The position numbers were made by a program, and so were the translations under genes. From assembly GCF_026212465.1 (NCBI RefSeq), contig NC_080059.1, forward strand, positions 16,489,486-16,553,485: DNA of 64,000 nucleotides. The letters run 5' to 3'. This DNA is from Amaranthus tricolor (lineage: Eukaryota; Streptophyta; Magnoliopsida; Caryophyllales; Amaranthaceae). The notes under the pieces are model-generated. The model made no database searches. It was given only the letters and a program-made list of their open reading frames with translations, and was not told the DNA's origin. Of this stretch, positions 30,305 to 43,067 are shown piece after piece. Position 1 is the first letter of the stretch; the number at the start of each line of letters is the position of its first letter.

Positions 30305-31755
30305 TGTAGACTCAATTAGGAACGCGAATAGCAACAAGAGGGGGGGGGGGGGGGGGGGGGGGGGTTGAATTGTTGTTGTTACTAGTTGAAGCGTTTTTGC
30401 CCTGTTTTTGCGGAATTGTATAAAATAAATAAAGCTTAAACTTAGAGCGAAATAATTAAAAGAGACAAACGATTTTTACGTGGAAACCTTCTAGGCCTAA
30501 ATAGAAGGAAAAAACCACGACTCCTCGGGATTTCTAAATTCTCCACTATGTGTAAGGCAATTAGTTACAATTACAATAAACACCTTACTTCACTCGAAGC
30601 GAATCAACTAGGCAAACTTCTCTCTTAAATTGCTTCACTCAAAGCAACAAACTTAGCTTCACTAAAAGCTAAACTCCACACTAGCTTCACTAAAAGCTAT
30701 CAAATTCCCCCTTAGATTCACCCAAGTCTAATTACAAATACTCTCAAAAACCCTTACAAAAAGGATAAAAATTCTCTAAAAATAAAATCAATAAGTTGCA
30801 CAAGAAAATATTGTAAGTTAATTGGCAATTTTTGAAACAAAATATTTCTTGTAAATTTCCAAAAATAATCGCATGAAAATAACAAAGCTCATACGTTGGA
30901 TACTTAGGAATAGCCGGATTCAATTGCTATATATAAAAAATAAAATCTCTAATAAAATGGAATAATCCAATCCATTATTCCTTATCCAAAATGATCATGG
31001 GAATAATGTGGATTTAAACCAACAGACGGTTATCTCCTTAAAGTAGGCATAAAACTTGATTAAATCCAGTACACGGTTATAACAACAATAACCACTGTTC
31101 CCATTTACTAATAATAGGTTCGGTTCCCTTAAGCATTCAGTAGCAGTTCCTATTCCAGTAATAACTGCTAGAACTTTATGCTAATTATAAAAACGGTTAG
31201 GCTTACTAAAAATAGGGACGGTTACTTACTAACTAATTATAGGAATTGGTTATCTTAGGCTTTTAGAAGAGAAAACGGCTGCTATACCTATATCTAGTAA
31301 ATTCCATTTTACTAAATATAAGTCCTAAATGAAATTTAATTAAAACGTTAATTACTTTTAGAAAAAGCTTTTGCCAATTAACTTTAACAAATTATAATTG
31401 CAACAAATTAAATTTATTTAATACATTAACAAAAAATGGTAATTAAAAATAAATAATCAGAATTTCAAGTTAACGTAGGCTGACATCAGCTCAAGAACAG
31501 TTCGCTGTCTCTGAATTCCAATTTTGCTAGAACATCCAACTTGGGAACAGTAGACCTCCTGTCTCCATTTTACATTCCAAGCGATATACTCTTTAAACAT
31601 CTCTTGGATCCTTTTGACACGTACACTTCCATGAACCAAGCCATAGGTACTATCAACGATCATAATCATGACCGGATATCGACTTGCACATAATCTCTAA
31701 AAACATATTTGTTTAAATACAGTGTAGTCATCATCAAAACTCAAGAGGTCCAACA
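30305..31755 (-). repeat. Solo LTR of a Sirevirus-type element, 1451 bp
   Basis: On the minus strand it starts TGTTGGACCTCTTGAGTTTT and ends GAGTCTACA. It shares long stretches with the Sirevirus LTRs at 7208 and 16409 (for example ACGTGGAAACCTTCT in reverse complement and the tract GCTTCACT...AAGC). The 5-bp direct repeats AAGGT at 30300-30304 and 31756-31760 prove it is a complete solo LTR left by recombination. It splits a PIF transposase relic. Confidence 0.88.
30340..30364 (+). repeat. Poly-G run of 25
   Basis: Uninterrupted G run inside the solo LTR. The related LTRs have only 6-7 C/G at this place, so it is a slippage expansion or an assembly artefact. Confidence 0.8.
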
Positions 31756-31760
31756 AAGGT

Positions 31761-32164
31761 TATTATTATTTAGTTGATGGGGGTTTACCAATTGTGTGGG
31801 GTTTCTCACTCTATATAGAGGGTAACGATATTATCTCAAGAAACGTGATTGAAAGGAGTGTTGGGTTACTTAAAGGAAGATGAAGCATATTTAGAAGCTC
31901 CTCATATTTTCCCATTTATACTCTAGGTCGTATTGAGATGGCTTGCTGTTTACTTCATAATTTAATTAGAAAAGTAATGCCCACGGATGATGTTGAGGAG
32001 GTGGAGTGAGTGATGATGAGTTGGATGACAATTCTGATGATGAACATGGTTTTATTATTACTATTATAATTTCTAATCATTGGACTAATTTTAGAAATAC
32101 ATTAGTGCTAGACTTGTTTAATGGTCGGAGGGAAAGAGTTAGACAAAGTTATTATAATATTTGA
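31761..32164 (+). pseudogene. PIF/Harbinger DDE transposase, C-terminal relic
   Basis: Just after the solo LTR the frame reads YYLVDGGLPIVWGF, then RNVIERSVGLLKGR, a TGA where Trp is expected, and SIFRSSSYFPIYTLGRIEMA followed by CCLLHNLIR. These match the C-terminal part of plant PIF/Harbinger transposases (YYLVD.GY, NVIER.FG.LK.RW.IL, LHN.I). After a frame change near 31990 an acidic stretch and WTNFRNTLVLDLFN lead to a TGA at 32162-32164. The N-terminal part is not found on the left of the LTR. Such elements pair this gene with a Myb/SANT gene, which follows here. Confidence 0.75.
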
Positions 32165-32268
32165 ATGATTTTCAAATATTTTGTTATTGTATTATTTTAG
32201 CGGTTCATAAAGTTAACATTTTCCTCTTTGATAATTAGTTGCATGTGCACCCTTCGCACGTACTTAAG

Positions 32269-33091
32269 ATGGAGGCAAATTCCATTAGTTAAGAGTGAAG
32301 TAGTAGAGGTAGGGGTAAGAATAAATGATTTTGGACATACGAACAAGATGTAGTACTAATTAAATTTTTACACCAATTATCTATTGATCCTAAGTGGAAA
32401 GGTGAGGGTGGTTTAAAGAATGACTACATTAATAAGATAGAAGAATTGACATATAGCGCGCTTCCTAATTGTGGATTGAAGGCCACCTGGCACATTGTAT
32501 GAAGAATCATTCATTGGTTCAAGAAATATAGTGCTTTAGTAGAGATGTTATCTATTTCGGGTTTTGGATGAGATGCAGACAAGAATATATTACTAGAGAA
32601 AAAGGTGATTGACGAACAAGCCAAGGTAAAATTATCAAACTATTCGATTAGTTTAGCTTTTGTGTGCTCATATATTTTTAGTTAAATGTCAAGTTTTAGC
32701 CTTTCTTCAAATTGGTAGTAATAGAGTAATAATCTTTATAAACTTTAGGTGTTTCTTAGTCAAATTGGTAATGAGCATAACGGATCTTAAGTGCACTTCG
32801 TCGTTAATGCTTTTATTTGTTTTATGTTGATATATTTCTTGTAGCCTATTGACATTTCAATTATTATGAGGAGTTTATTATTTTATCCAAAAATAGGTGC
32901 ATAAGAAAGCTACGAGAATGTATGGTTTACATTTCCCTTACTATGACATTCTTGAAGAAATCTACGCTAAAGATATGGAAACTAATGATATGAGCAAGTC
33001 TTTTGTGGGTGCGATTTACAAAATGGAAGCTGAAATTTCAAAGAATACTTGGTTAATAAAAAGTGATGAGGAAGAAGATGCTGATTCTTGA
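32269..33091 (+). pseudogene. PIF-associated Myb/SANT-like ORF, broken
   Basis: Exon 1 (32269-32625) contains WTYEQDVVLIKFLHQLSIDP, KWKGEGGLKNDYINKIEEL, LPNCGLKATWHIV and FKKYSALVEMLSISGFG. This is the Myb/SANT-like DNA-binding domain of PIF/Harbinger ORF1 proteins. A GT-AG intron (32626-32896) joins it to exon 2 (32897-33091) with YGLHFPYYDILEEIYAKDME, the usual 'G..FPYYD.L..I.G.D' tail of the family, ending at TGA 33089-33091. Several stops in exon 1 (near 32287, 32314 and in the middle) make it non-functional. Would bind the element ends together with the transposase. Confidence 0.75.
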
Positions 33092-34738
33092 ACTTAATCA
33101 ACACAATTAGGAAAGAGACCTATCAAACAAGAGGGTGATACTTAAACACCATCAAATAAATCTATATTCAAGGAAAACCGACGGGAAAGAATACTCGACA
33201 AGTTGGATCGTTTTCCTTGATGACTTTAGCTCGAAGTGGAGTTGTTTTGTAATAGACATAGGCCCGAGACATATAGAAACCCTGAGGTCGGCAAGTTCTC
33301 CCTTCTCCTTTTTAGCCCAGGCACCATGAAGGATGGTATTCACTTGCTCCGGTAAGCTAACAATCTCCGCTTTGAGTTTCTCTGATTCCCAAAGAGAGTC
33401 TTGAAATATATAGCATATTAAAGCATTTGCTCCACATCCTCTATTCACTTCCTTATAATCTCTATTCGCTTTCATCTCTCATCTTCACCCATCTTATTCT
33501 TTTCCTTTCCCTCTTCTTCTACAACTCCTTCATCCTTATTCTCAAATTCATCATCATACTTCTTGTCTTCTCTCCCTTATCCTCTACTTGATGCCCATGT
33601 CCCTAGGAAGGTCTTTCACCCAAATCATTCCCACGAGTCACATCAGGATTGGAGTAAGAAGTTCTTGATCTATGGAAGATTTCCTTACATGTGTGATGGT
33701 TGGGGTTTAAATTAGGGGTTTGTGGTGATGGAGGTTGAGGGGATAGGTTAGGTTGGGAATAAGATGGGAATAGTAATGGTAGAGGAGGGTTGGCAATTTG
33801 AGCAAGTTGGGACTCAAACGAGTTTTGTTGTTCTTGAAGTTGTTGCATTTGGTAGATGAGGGTTTTATTTATTTCAGTTAGGCTTTGAATTTGTTGGGCA
33901 AGAGAGCTCACTTGCAAGGAGAGGTAGTCATTATTTGGAGCAGGTTTCGTGTGTAGGTGGAAAGGGAAGGTTAGGGCTATTTAGACTTTGGCATACTTCC
34001 ATTTCTCCTTAGAACACTCTTATTCACTTAATTTCCATAAGGGACATGATTGCTCGAATGGTAGCCTTGGTTAGGGGTGAAAGTTCGATCAGCGATTTAG
34101 ACTTTTACCAAAACCAAATCAAACCATATTTTATTCGTTTTGCATATTCTCAGACCAAATCCAAACTAAATTTATTTCTAGGCCAAAACCGCAATTTACT
34201 TTCATAAATCGAATCCAAACCGCTAATTGAACTTTTCATGACCGACTTTTTGGTTTGACGCCGAATTGCATTTTGAACATAATTAAAATAATTTAAACTA
34301 TAACAAGTTGTACATAATTTAGAAAAAAAAACAAGTAAATCAATAAACCCTAACAAAAATAAAAAATTGAAAATCTAAATCTATCTTAAACGAAAATCAA
34401 TACACCCTAAAAGTAAATTAGTAAACCCTACAACTAAATCGAAAAAGTTAATAGATTAAACTTAATAAAAATTAAACTTATAAAAATAGAAATCAATAAA
34501 CACTAACGAAAATTAAGGGTGAAGAGTAAACCAAACTTATAATAAGCTTAACAAAAATCTGTAAAGCAAACTTACAGAAAAAAAAAACGAAATCAATACA
34601 AATCGAAAAACTAAGCTTGAGGCTCGAAGAGTACAAAGAATGAAAACTCAAGGGTGAAGATGAAGATATTGCAAGAAGAATGGGTTAGGGTTAGGGTTAG
34701 GGTTAGCAGAGATTGGAGGACAACAATGAGAATGAAAT
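33092..34738. other. Intergenic, unidentified relics
   Basis: No intact gene. On the minus strand near 33930-33610 a Gln-rich stretch (SLAQQIQSLTEINKTLIYQM, then SFESQLAQIANPPLP) resembles a gag-like coiled coil but is not assignable. From about 34071 the sequence TAGGGGTGAAAGTTCGATC followed by repeated 'accaaaacc/aaatcaaacc' resembles one end of a hAT-type MITE; no partner end was found. A short TTAGGG run (34684-34708) is present. Confidence 0.3.
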
Positions 34739-35795
34739 GGGGGGTGACTTGTTGTTGTTACAATTTTAAGCGTTTTTGCCCTGTTTTTACGGAATTAAAT
34801 AAAATGAATAAAGCTTAAACGTAGAGCGAAATAATGAAAGAGACAACAAGATTTTTACGTGTAAACCTTCTAGGGCTAATTAGAAGTTAAAACCACGACC
34901 CCACGGGATTTCTAACTTCTCCACTATGTTTAAGGCAACTTGTTACAATTAGATTAAACACCTTGCTTCACTCGAAGCGCATCAATTCTCTTTCCTATTG
35001 CTTCACTCAAAGCAACTAACTTAGCTTCAATAAAAGCTAAACTCTTCACTAGCTTCAGTAAAAGCTATCTAATTCCCTCTTAGACTCACCCAAGTCTAAT
35101 TACAAATATCACTAAAAAACACTTACAAAAAGGAATAAAAATTCTCTAAAATAAAATCAATAAGTTGCACAAGAATATATTATAAAATTAATTGGCATTT
35201 TTAAAACAAAATTTTCTTGTAAAAATTCCAAAAATAATCGCATGAATGAAAGAGCTCATACATTGGATGTACTTAGGAATAGCCGAATTAGATTACTACT
35301 TATAGAACCAAATTCCCTAATAAAATTGGAAGAAACCAACAACTATTCCCTTATCCCAAATAATAAGGAGAATAATGTGGATCTTAAAATCCAAGTCATC
35401 GTACGGTTAATATCTAAAAATAGGTATTAATCTTGATAAATTCAAGCCCACGGTTATCTCAATAATAACCGTTGTTCCCATATACTAATAATAGCTACTG
35501 TTCCCTTTAGCAGCAGTTCCCATATACTAAAATTAGCTGCAGTTCCCTTTTTCCAATAATAACTACGGGTACTTTAAGCTAAATATAGATACGGTTAAGG
35601 TTTGCTAATAATAGGGACGATTGCTATTTACTAATATTAGGGATGGTTACCTATTCACTAAATTTAGGATCGATTATTCTAATAATAGCTAAGACTTCCT
35701 TATCATCAGCTGTTGTTCCTATATTTAGTAAATTCAATTATTCACCAAATATAACACCTAAAACAAAGGCTTATTAAAAACGTAAATAAATTTGG
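34739..35795 (-). repeat. Truncated Sirevirus-type LTR
   Basis: Aligns by eye with the solo LTR at 30305 in the same minus orientation (gcgtttttgccctgtttt, ttttacgtg.aaaccttcta, the 'gcttcact.aaagc' series, repeated 'gttcccatatactaataatag' units). The start of the LTR is missing where the second Tat pol begins near 35800. Confidence 0.75.
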
Positions 35796-35799
35796 AAGC

Positions 35800-36026
35800 T
35801 AAGACACCAAGGTGCCGAGAGGGCGGGCTACCAAAGAAGAAGTAGATCGGCTCCTAAAAGCCGAATTCATAAGAGAGTGCAAGTACTCGGACTGATTAGC
35901 TAATATGGTCCTTGTAAAGAAGCCGTCCGGGAAGTGTAGGATGTGTGTAGACTTCACTGATCTGAACAAAGCTTGCCCAAAGGATGACTATCCGCTGCCA
36001 AAAATTGATAAGTTAGTCGACTCCAC
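35800..36026 (+). pseudogene. Tat relic, reverse transcriptase part 1
   Basis: Reads EEVDRLLKAEFIRECKYSD, a TGA where Trp is expected, LANMVLVKKPSGKCRMCVDF, TDLNKACPKDDYPLPKIDK and LVDST, the N-terminal RT region of Tat pol. It is cut by the insertion at 36027 and resumes at 38013 with AGHALLSFMDANAGYHQIP. Confidence 0.85.
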
Positions 36027-37216
36027 TGGTTGGGACTTTACGTCCTTCAATAGTAATACCGCAAGTGCACGGCGTAGCGTAGTACGTCGACAAGTACGGG
36101 TCGAATCCACAAGGAGTGGGGGTTAAGTTAATAGTTTCTCAATCGATTAGTGTGTTCGAAAACGTATAATTTGATGTTTGGAGATAGAAAAAACAAGCAA
36201 TTAAAAGTATTTAATAAAAGTAAATCATAAAAGTAAATAAGGATACAATGAACTATAAGCAAGGATAAAATGATCAATAAGCTAAGAGGCATAATCTAGG
36301 CTTTCTCACCAAAGTAGTGTTTACTAAACATTAACCTAAGGTCATGGATATTTTGTTATGGGGAAGAACGTATAATAAGTACTAATGTTCTCTTTCGAGC
36401 AACAAAAGCTTGCTAAACATACTCAACTACCTATTCTCATGGAGCTAAGCATAATTTAAGACATGAAGCATACATTCAAGATTTCTAATCTAAGCATCTA
36501 CCTATTCTCATGGAGGTGTCTTAACTTTTAAGCATAGATTATCGTTAAAAATCGACTCTCGCCCTCAATTCAACGACACTACAACATGATAGCAAAATCC
36601 ATCTTAAACCATAAACAACACAACCAAGCCAAAAGTAAAGAAAGCAATTCAATCAACATACATGGTGATGATGCCTAGCCTAAGCCAAAAAAAACGACTC
36701 ACTCATACTCATATTGAATTTGGAGATTGCAAACAAGCCAAGAATCATAAATGATCGAATTAAGTTAGAGTATCGTAAAGAGATGAGTACAATATAAGTT
36801 GAAGAACTACAAGCATGAATATATGAAACTAAAGGCAAACAATCAAAGATAACTAAGTGACATGAATTGAAATCAATATAAGCAAAGATAGAAGTTACTC
36901 TTTTAAGTTCAATGTAAGGATGAACAAGATGAATTGATGATTCAATGTAATACCTTCCAAAAGCTTCAATAATAATACATCAATGGTTCAAGAATTCAAA
37001 GTTGCAAAATATTACAATAAAGGATGAAGTTAAAATTGTATTTTGAAAGTGAAAATACTTATTTGATTTGAAAGGGAAATTATGTTAACACTAATTCTTA
37101 ATTGAAATGAAAGCAAAGCTATGAAGAATACATAGAAATTACTCAAAACGAAAGGTAAAAAGTGAGATGAAAGCTCCCTCTTCCTCTTCTCTCTTTATAG
37201 GCTTCAAAAACAAGTA

Positions 37217-37254
<38 letters not shown>
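37217..37254 (+). repeat. Poly-G run of 38
   Basis: Uninterrupted G run, possibly a slippage product or an assembly artefact. Confidence 0.85.
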
Positions 37255-37256
<2 letters not shown>

Positions 37257-37424
37257 GGTTTCAAGATTTCTTCACCACCCATAGGTTGTAAGAGGGGGGG
37301 TGCCACCCTTAATGGATAGGGTAGGGTGGCTAGCAGTCTTAGCAGCAGCAATTCGAAGCAACAAAATGTAATTGGACCTCGAATGATACATAAAAAGATC
37401 GCAAAAGCTGTTGCTGCCCATTTT

Positions 37425-37745
37425 GCTCGACCCGAGCGGGTGCCGCTCGACCAGTCGAGCAACCATCAGGTCCAACATCGGAAACTTCAAAAATTAGACA
37501 GAATGTGAAATTTGGCTCCGCTCGACCCGAGCCATCTTGCTCGACCAGTCGAACGGATGTCCTGTACTCTTGAATTGAATCCTGCTAATGATCAGAAGCT
37601 CTGGAATTTTGAATACCCTTCGCTCGACCCGAGCCTACTTGCTTGACCGGTCGAGAGAACTTCAGAGATGTAATACTTAGCTTCTGACTCGAGCAATGCT
37701 CCTGGGCTGCTCGACCTAACTTAGGTCGAGCCCATTCTGGTCAAG
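37425..37745. repeat. CTCGACC / GGTCGAG palindromic repeat cluster
   Basis: Repeated pairs of 'GCTCGACCCGAGC' and 'CTCGACCAGTCGAG' (near 37427, 37448, 37521, 37540, 37622, 37648 and 37713) spaced about 20-100 bp apart. Each is a short imperfect palindrome. Located inside the LTR-like insertion. Confidence 0.6.
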
Positions 37746-38012
37746 TGGAGGCTTCTTTTTGGCTTGTTCTTATGGCTTGGCTCATGACGTTTCACTTCTT
37801 TGAGCTCTCAGTGTTTAGGTGAGCAATGTATGCAAACAAAGGGGCTAGTTTGTGCTCAGTATTGATGATTAGATACTGAGATGAAATAAAAACACCAAAG
37901 CAACAAAACAAGCGTAAAATCCAATAAACCAATGTAATAACATGTAATTTCCTCATGCTAAACAAGCAACTTATAGGGGTAAAAATAAAGATAAAATGTA
38001 TCTAACATCCAT

Positions 38013-38582
38013 CGCTGGTCATGCCTTATTGAGTTTCATGGACGCTAATGCTGGATATCACCAAATTCCACTAGCCATGGAAGATAGACCACATACCGCC
38101 TTTATCACTCCCACGGGAGTATACTGCTACATGGTGATGCCTTTCGACCTAAAGAATGGGGGGCAACTTACCAACGAATGGTCAAAAAGATATCCAAAGA
38201 CCAGATTGGGTGAAACCTAGAGGTTTATGTTGATGACATGATAGCCAAAAGCAAAAGGGTCGAGGACCATATCGAACACCTTCGCGAGACATTTGACACA
38301 CTCCGCACCAACAGAATACTCCTCAATCCTGAGAAATGCGTCTTTAGGGTCAGTGGCGGTAAGTGCCTCGGCTTCATTGTTGATGAAAGAGGAATAGAAG
38401 CCAAGGCCACAAAAGTTGTCGCACACACAGACTCGTAGCTGATAGAGGGGCAAGTGAACGGTAATTACGAAGCAAAGGAAGACAGCATGAAAATGTACCT
38501 TGCAAAGGTAAAGAAAGCAACGGCAAAATTCCACTCAGTAATCCTCCTTCACATACCCAGAACCGAGAACGCGCAGGCCGAT
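38013..38582 (+). pseudogene. Tat relic, RT part 2 and fragment of RNase H
   Basis: AGHALLSFMDANAGYHQIPL, YCYMVMPFDLKN, then a frameshift near 38160 and VYVDDMIAKSKRVEDHIEHL (the YVDD active site) and LLNPEKCVFRVSGGKCLGFI. After DERGIEA the sequence jumps directly to VVAHTDS*LIEGQVNGNYEA and LLHIPRTENAQAD. A large internal deletion therefore removed the RT connection and most of the first half of RNase H. The 3157-bp insertion follows at 38583. Confidence 0.82.
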
Positions 38583-39118
38583 TGTAACGGTCCGGTTTAA
38601 GTGACTCGAAAATCCATATGAAAATAAAAATTCCGGTTCACTCTTAGGACTCTAGAGAAGACTTTTTCTCAAGGATCATCAACGTTCCGTTGATAAAGAA
38701 ATATAGCTAAAACAGAAAACAATACCAGCGTGAAAGAAAATAAGTCAACGGAAGCTCTTACGTACAACTCGAGAGCCTAAGGGCCTCTAGATAAACTAAT
38801 TGAAATAAGTGGAAGCGAAAAGAAATCTACACTATTTCCTGTTACATAACAGAGTTTCTTTCTACTCATAATCCAATACAAAAAGGTAAAAGCATAGTCT
38901 TGATGTTTACGGTATCTAAGTCGAGACCTCACTCCAGACCCCACCTGCAATCAACCTACTAGTTGTCGTATGACAACACACAGTAGGTTCCAAAGAAACA
39001 AACCAATACACGTCAGAGACTTCATACAAATATCAATAAGGTTGAATACAAGCAATATGTTTATCCTAGCATGCATAGGCTCTAATACATTCAATATTAG
39101 TTAATACCAACGTGTAAC

Positions 39119-39315
39119 GTTGCCCGTCCTGTTCGGGTCGTTCAAGTATAAATCATTCATTATTAGATAATTCCAACTTGTAACGTTGCCCGTCCTATTC
39201 GGGTCGTTCAAGTATAAATCCAAATCTTTTGGAGGAATACACTTGGGAGAGCTAATCCCAAGGCAACCACCGACCTAAGACGTTGCCCGTCCTGTTCGGG
39301 TCGTCAAAGGCTAAA
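39119..39315 (+). repeat. Three copies of GTTGCCCGTCCTGTTCGGGT
   Basis: The motif occurs near 39119, 39185 and 39282, each with an internal CCCG...CGGG dyad, spaced about 66 and 97 bp, inside the solo LTR. Confidence 0.7.
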
Positions 39316-40045
39316 GTATGCATACCCCCATGGTGACCGCAATGATCCAAAACTGCCATGGGAACAATAAGTATAATAATCCAAACTAATTCGTTAACCC
39401 CATTGGGTAACACAATATAACCAAACGTCAACCCCTTTGGGTGAGAAACACATAAATTCTCAATTTCCAATTAATTTCTTTCAAATTATTTGAAGTGTCT
39501 AATCCTTATGTGATTACCATGTCTCGATTAGAAATGAAACAACACTACTTGCACAACCACATAAACAGTATGGTCTAAGTGTGTACCTTTAAGTGCTGCA
39601 ACCAAACGATATTTAACCATGATAGAAATTTCGCCGTCTTATGAATCGAGGTCCTAAATATCACACACGCACAAAATAATCACGTATTAGAACGTGTTTA
39701 CACATTTAATCCACTCCATACTACTAAAACATCACTAGGATTTGATAATTTTAAATGTTTTCATCAAATTCCTAATAGTTCCAAATTGTAAACTTAAACC
39801 AAAAACTTAAATGATCGATTTGGAGAGTTTTGAAAATTCAAATGAAAAATCCGATTTCGCCGTTGCGTTCGGAACGCGTAAATTACCTTGGGTACCAAAT
39901 TTCATAATTTCTAACATCCAATTACTATTTTAATTATTTTAAGCGTTTAACGAGTTTTTAACGCATCGGTACAATAAACAACAACGAAACACGACTAACA
40001 ATTCCGGGTCGGCACCATCACCGAGGCAGAAACTGCTGCTGCCCG

Positions 40046-40651
<606 letters not shown>

Positions 40652-41744
40652 TATATATACATTATTAACCCTTTAAATCTCATGACCAAAATAACTCTAG
40701 CAAGGTCACATTCACAAAATCCTTCAAGAGACTTACAATTTCATAAATTATGATAACTAAATTAAATACTTAATTCTCTTAACAAATTAAAATTTTGTAG
40801 AGAATTACAAACCAATTCGCCCTTTTAAACCAACACATATTTATATATATAAACACAATCCTTCAAACAAATTAAATTTTGCTAAAGAATTTATAATGTC
40901 TTGGATAACTACATTACTTGGTCTATACCATTTAAATTTCATCTAACAAATTGAAATTTTGTTAGACAAAAGTAAAGCATCAGAAATTTATTTAAATATC
41001 AATATAACTTTGAATTCTTAATTCTTATAACAAATTTAGATTTTATTAAAGAATTTTTATCAAGAAATTCTTTTCTTAATCCTTTTAACAAATTAAAGTT
41101 TATTAAAGGATTATTAGAGAAAATTTTCATATATAAAAGAAAAATACTCAATCCTCCTATAAGTCATAGGATATCATCATACCTAAAATATAATTCATTT
41201 TAAAAATCTTGTATATAAAATCTATAATTAACAATTCAATTAAACTTACCCTTTGATCAAAAGATAGGATGGAACAACAAGAATTTTTTTTTCTTTTGAA
41301 TGAGCCGAAACCCAAAGAGCAAAAAGGGAGAAAAACTTTCTGAATTTTTTTGTGTTTTACTTGAAGTTTAAAATGGTGATGGAATCAAAGGGGCTTAGGG
41401 ATTAATAGACACTTAAGTCCATGATCATAATTGTGCCATAATACACAATTATGAGAGAAGTTACAAGACTCCTCCCATGCTCCACAACCGGCCACCCCCT
41501 GACATTCCCCTAATTTTTTTTAATTAATTAATTAATTAAGTAATTATTATATTATTGTTAAAACAGAAAACAAATGTCACGCGATAATCATCGTACGCGA
41601 TAAAACTCGTTATCGTTAAAATTTAACTCACTCTATTTCTTGTAATTATCTATGTAAAATAATATAATTTAATAATACATATTTATTTTATTCTATTATA
41701 TTATCTTCTTAAACCCGATAAAAATTACGGGGTGTTACACCGAT

Positions 41745-43067
41745 GCCCTATCAAGATTGGAAAGTTCAGTCATAAGTAACGAACCAAGGAATGTAGTTGG
41801 GGAAGTTTTACCATGTCCGAGTATCAACGCCTTTGTAGAAGGAGTGAATCGGACTTATTCATGAATGGATCCATACATTGTACTCTTAAGAGAAGGACAG
41901 CTACAAGAGGATCTTGAGTTAGGGCCGATGATCGAAAAAAGGCAAAATACTTTGAATGGTATAACAGGGCGCAATACAAAAAGTCTTACACCTATCCCCT
42001 CCTCAAATGCGTAACACCAACTGAAGGAAACTACATCCTACAGGAGATACATGAGGCAGCATGCGGTACTCATCACGGGATTCAGAATCTGATTGGAAAG
42101 GTTTTGAGAAATGGATACTATTGGCCTAGCATCAAGGCCGATGCCGAAAACTTTGTTAAGACTTGTGAAAAATGTCAGTTCTATGGAGAGGTGCCTCGCC
42201 GGTCCACCAACTACCTCTCTCCAATTCAGGTTGTTCTACCCTTTGACAGGTGGGTGATTGACCTCTTAGGTCCCTTCCCTCCAGCAAGTGGGCAGCAGAG
42301 ATTTGTCTTGGTTGCCATAGACTATTTCACAAAGTATGTTGAAGCTGAAGCCCTCAACACTATCACATACAAGAAATTATGCCAATTTATTTGGAGAAAC
42401 ATCATCACTCGGTACGACGTCTTGCAAGTCAAAATTTCTAATAATGGTCGCCAATTCAACAGCGCTGCAACTAGAGAATATTGCAGTTGATTCAACATAC
42501 AAACTGGATTTTTTATCTGTAGCCCGTCCCTAGAAAAATGGGCAGGTAAAGTCCGAAAGCAAAACAATACTTAACGACATCAAGAAAAAGCTGGAAGGAA
42601 GCCGTAGTGATATGGTAAAAGAGTTACCCGACGTGTTGTGGGCTAGTCGGACAACAGTCAAGGAAGCCACTTGTAATACACCATTACTGGTATTCGGTAC
42701 TAAAGCAGTTCTCCCAAACGAAGTCGGCATCCCATCTACAAGGGTAACATACTATGATTAATACAACAATGACTAAGATAAGCCGATAAACCTCGACTTA
42801 CTGCCGGAGACAAGGGGTAACGCTTTTCTCAAAGCCCTTGCGCAAAAACAAAGAATGACGAGGCAGTTTAACCTTGAAGGAAAAATTCTGCTTAGAAAAG
42901 TTAAAGCAACAGGTAAAATCGTGGTGAAAGGAAAACTTGGAAGAACATAGGACGAACCTTTCAAGATCACCCGAGTAATTAGACTTGGAACATACGAGCT
43001 GGAACAAAACGGTAAAGTCCTACCAAGATCCTGGAACTCGGACCACCTGAAGAAGTTCTATTTTTGA
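41745..43067 (+). pseudogene. Tat relic, RNase H end and integrase
   Basis: Begins ALSRLESSVISNEPRNVVGE. After several stops comes the integrase: YYWPSIKADAENFVKTCEKC, then LPFDRWVIDLLGPFPPASGQ with the first catalytic Asp, VLVAIDYFTKYVEAEALNTI and CQFIWRNIITRYDVLQVKIS. The second catalytic position reads ISNNGRQF instead of the usual TDNG, so this Asp is lost. Downstream the core and C-terminal domain are spread over frames with many stops. The homologous end WNSDHLKKFYF is followed by TGA at 43065-43067. Clearly dead. Confidence 0.85.

Larger units (their letters stand above)
36027..38007. mobile_element. LTR-like insertion (probable solo LTR), 1981 bp
   Basis: Begins TGGTTGGGAC and ends CTAACA. 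The flanks TCCAC (36022-36026) and TCCAT (38008-38012) form an imperfect 5-bp duplication, and its removal rejoins the RT reading frame. No coding capacity. It contains 'gcaagtgcacgg...gtcgaatccacaagg' near 36070-36115, a motif I associate with long LTRs of plant Gypsy elements. The lineage is not determined. Confidence 0.6.

Noticed and set aside
34684..34708. TTAGGG repeats suggesting interstitial telomere
   Set aside because: Only about four units, and the plant telomere unit is usually TTTAGGG; treated as a simple repeat.
37139..37508. Open frames around the poly-G run
   Set aside because: Contain a run of Pro or Gly from the homopolymer, inside a non-coding LTR-like insertion.
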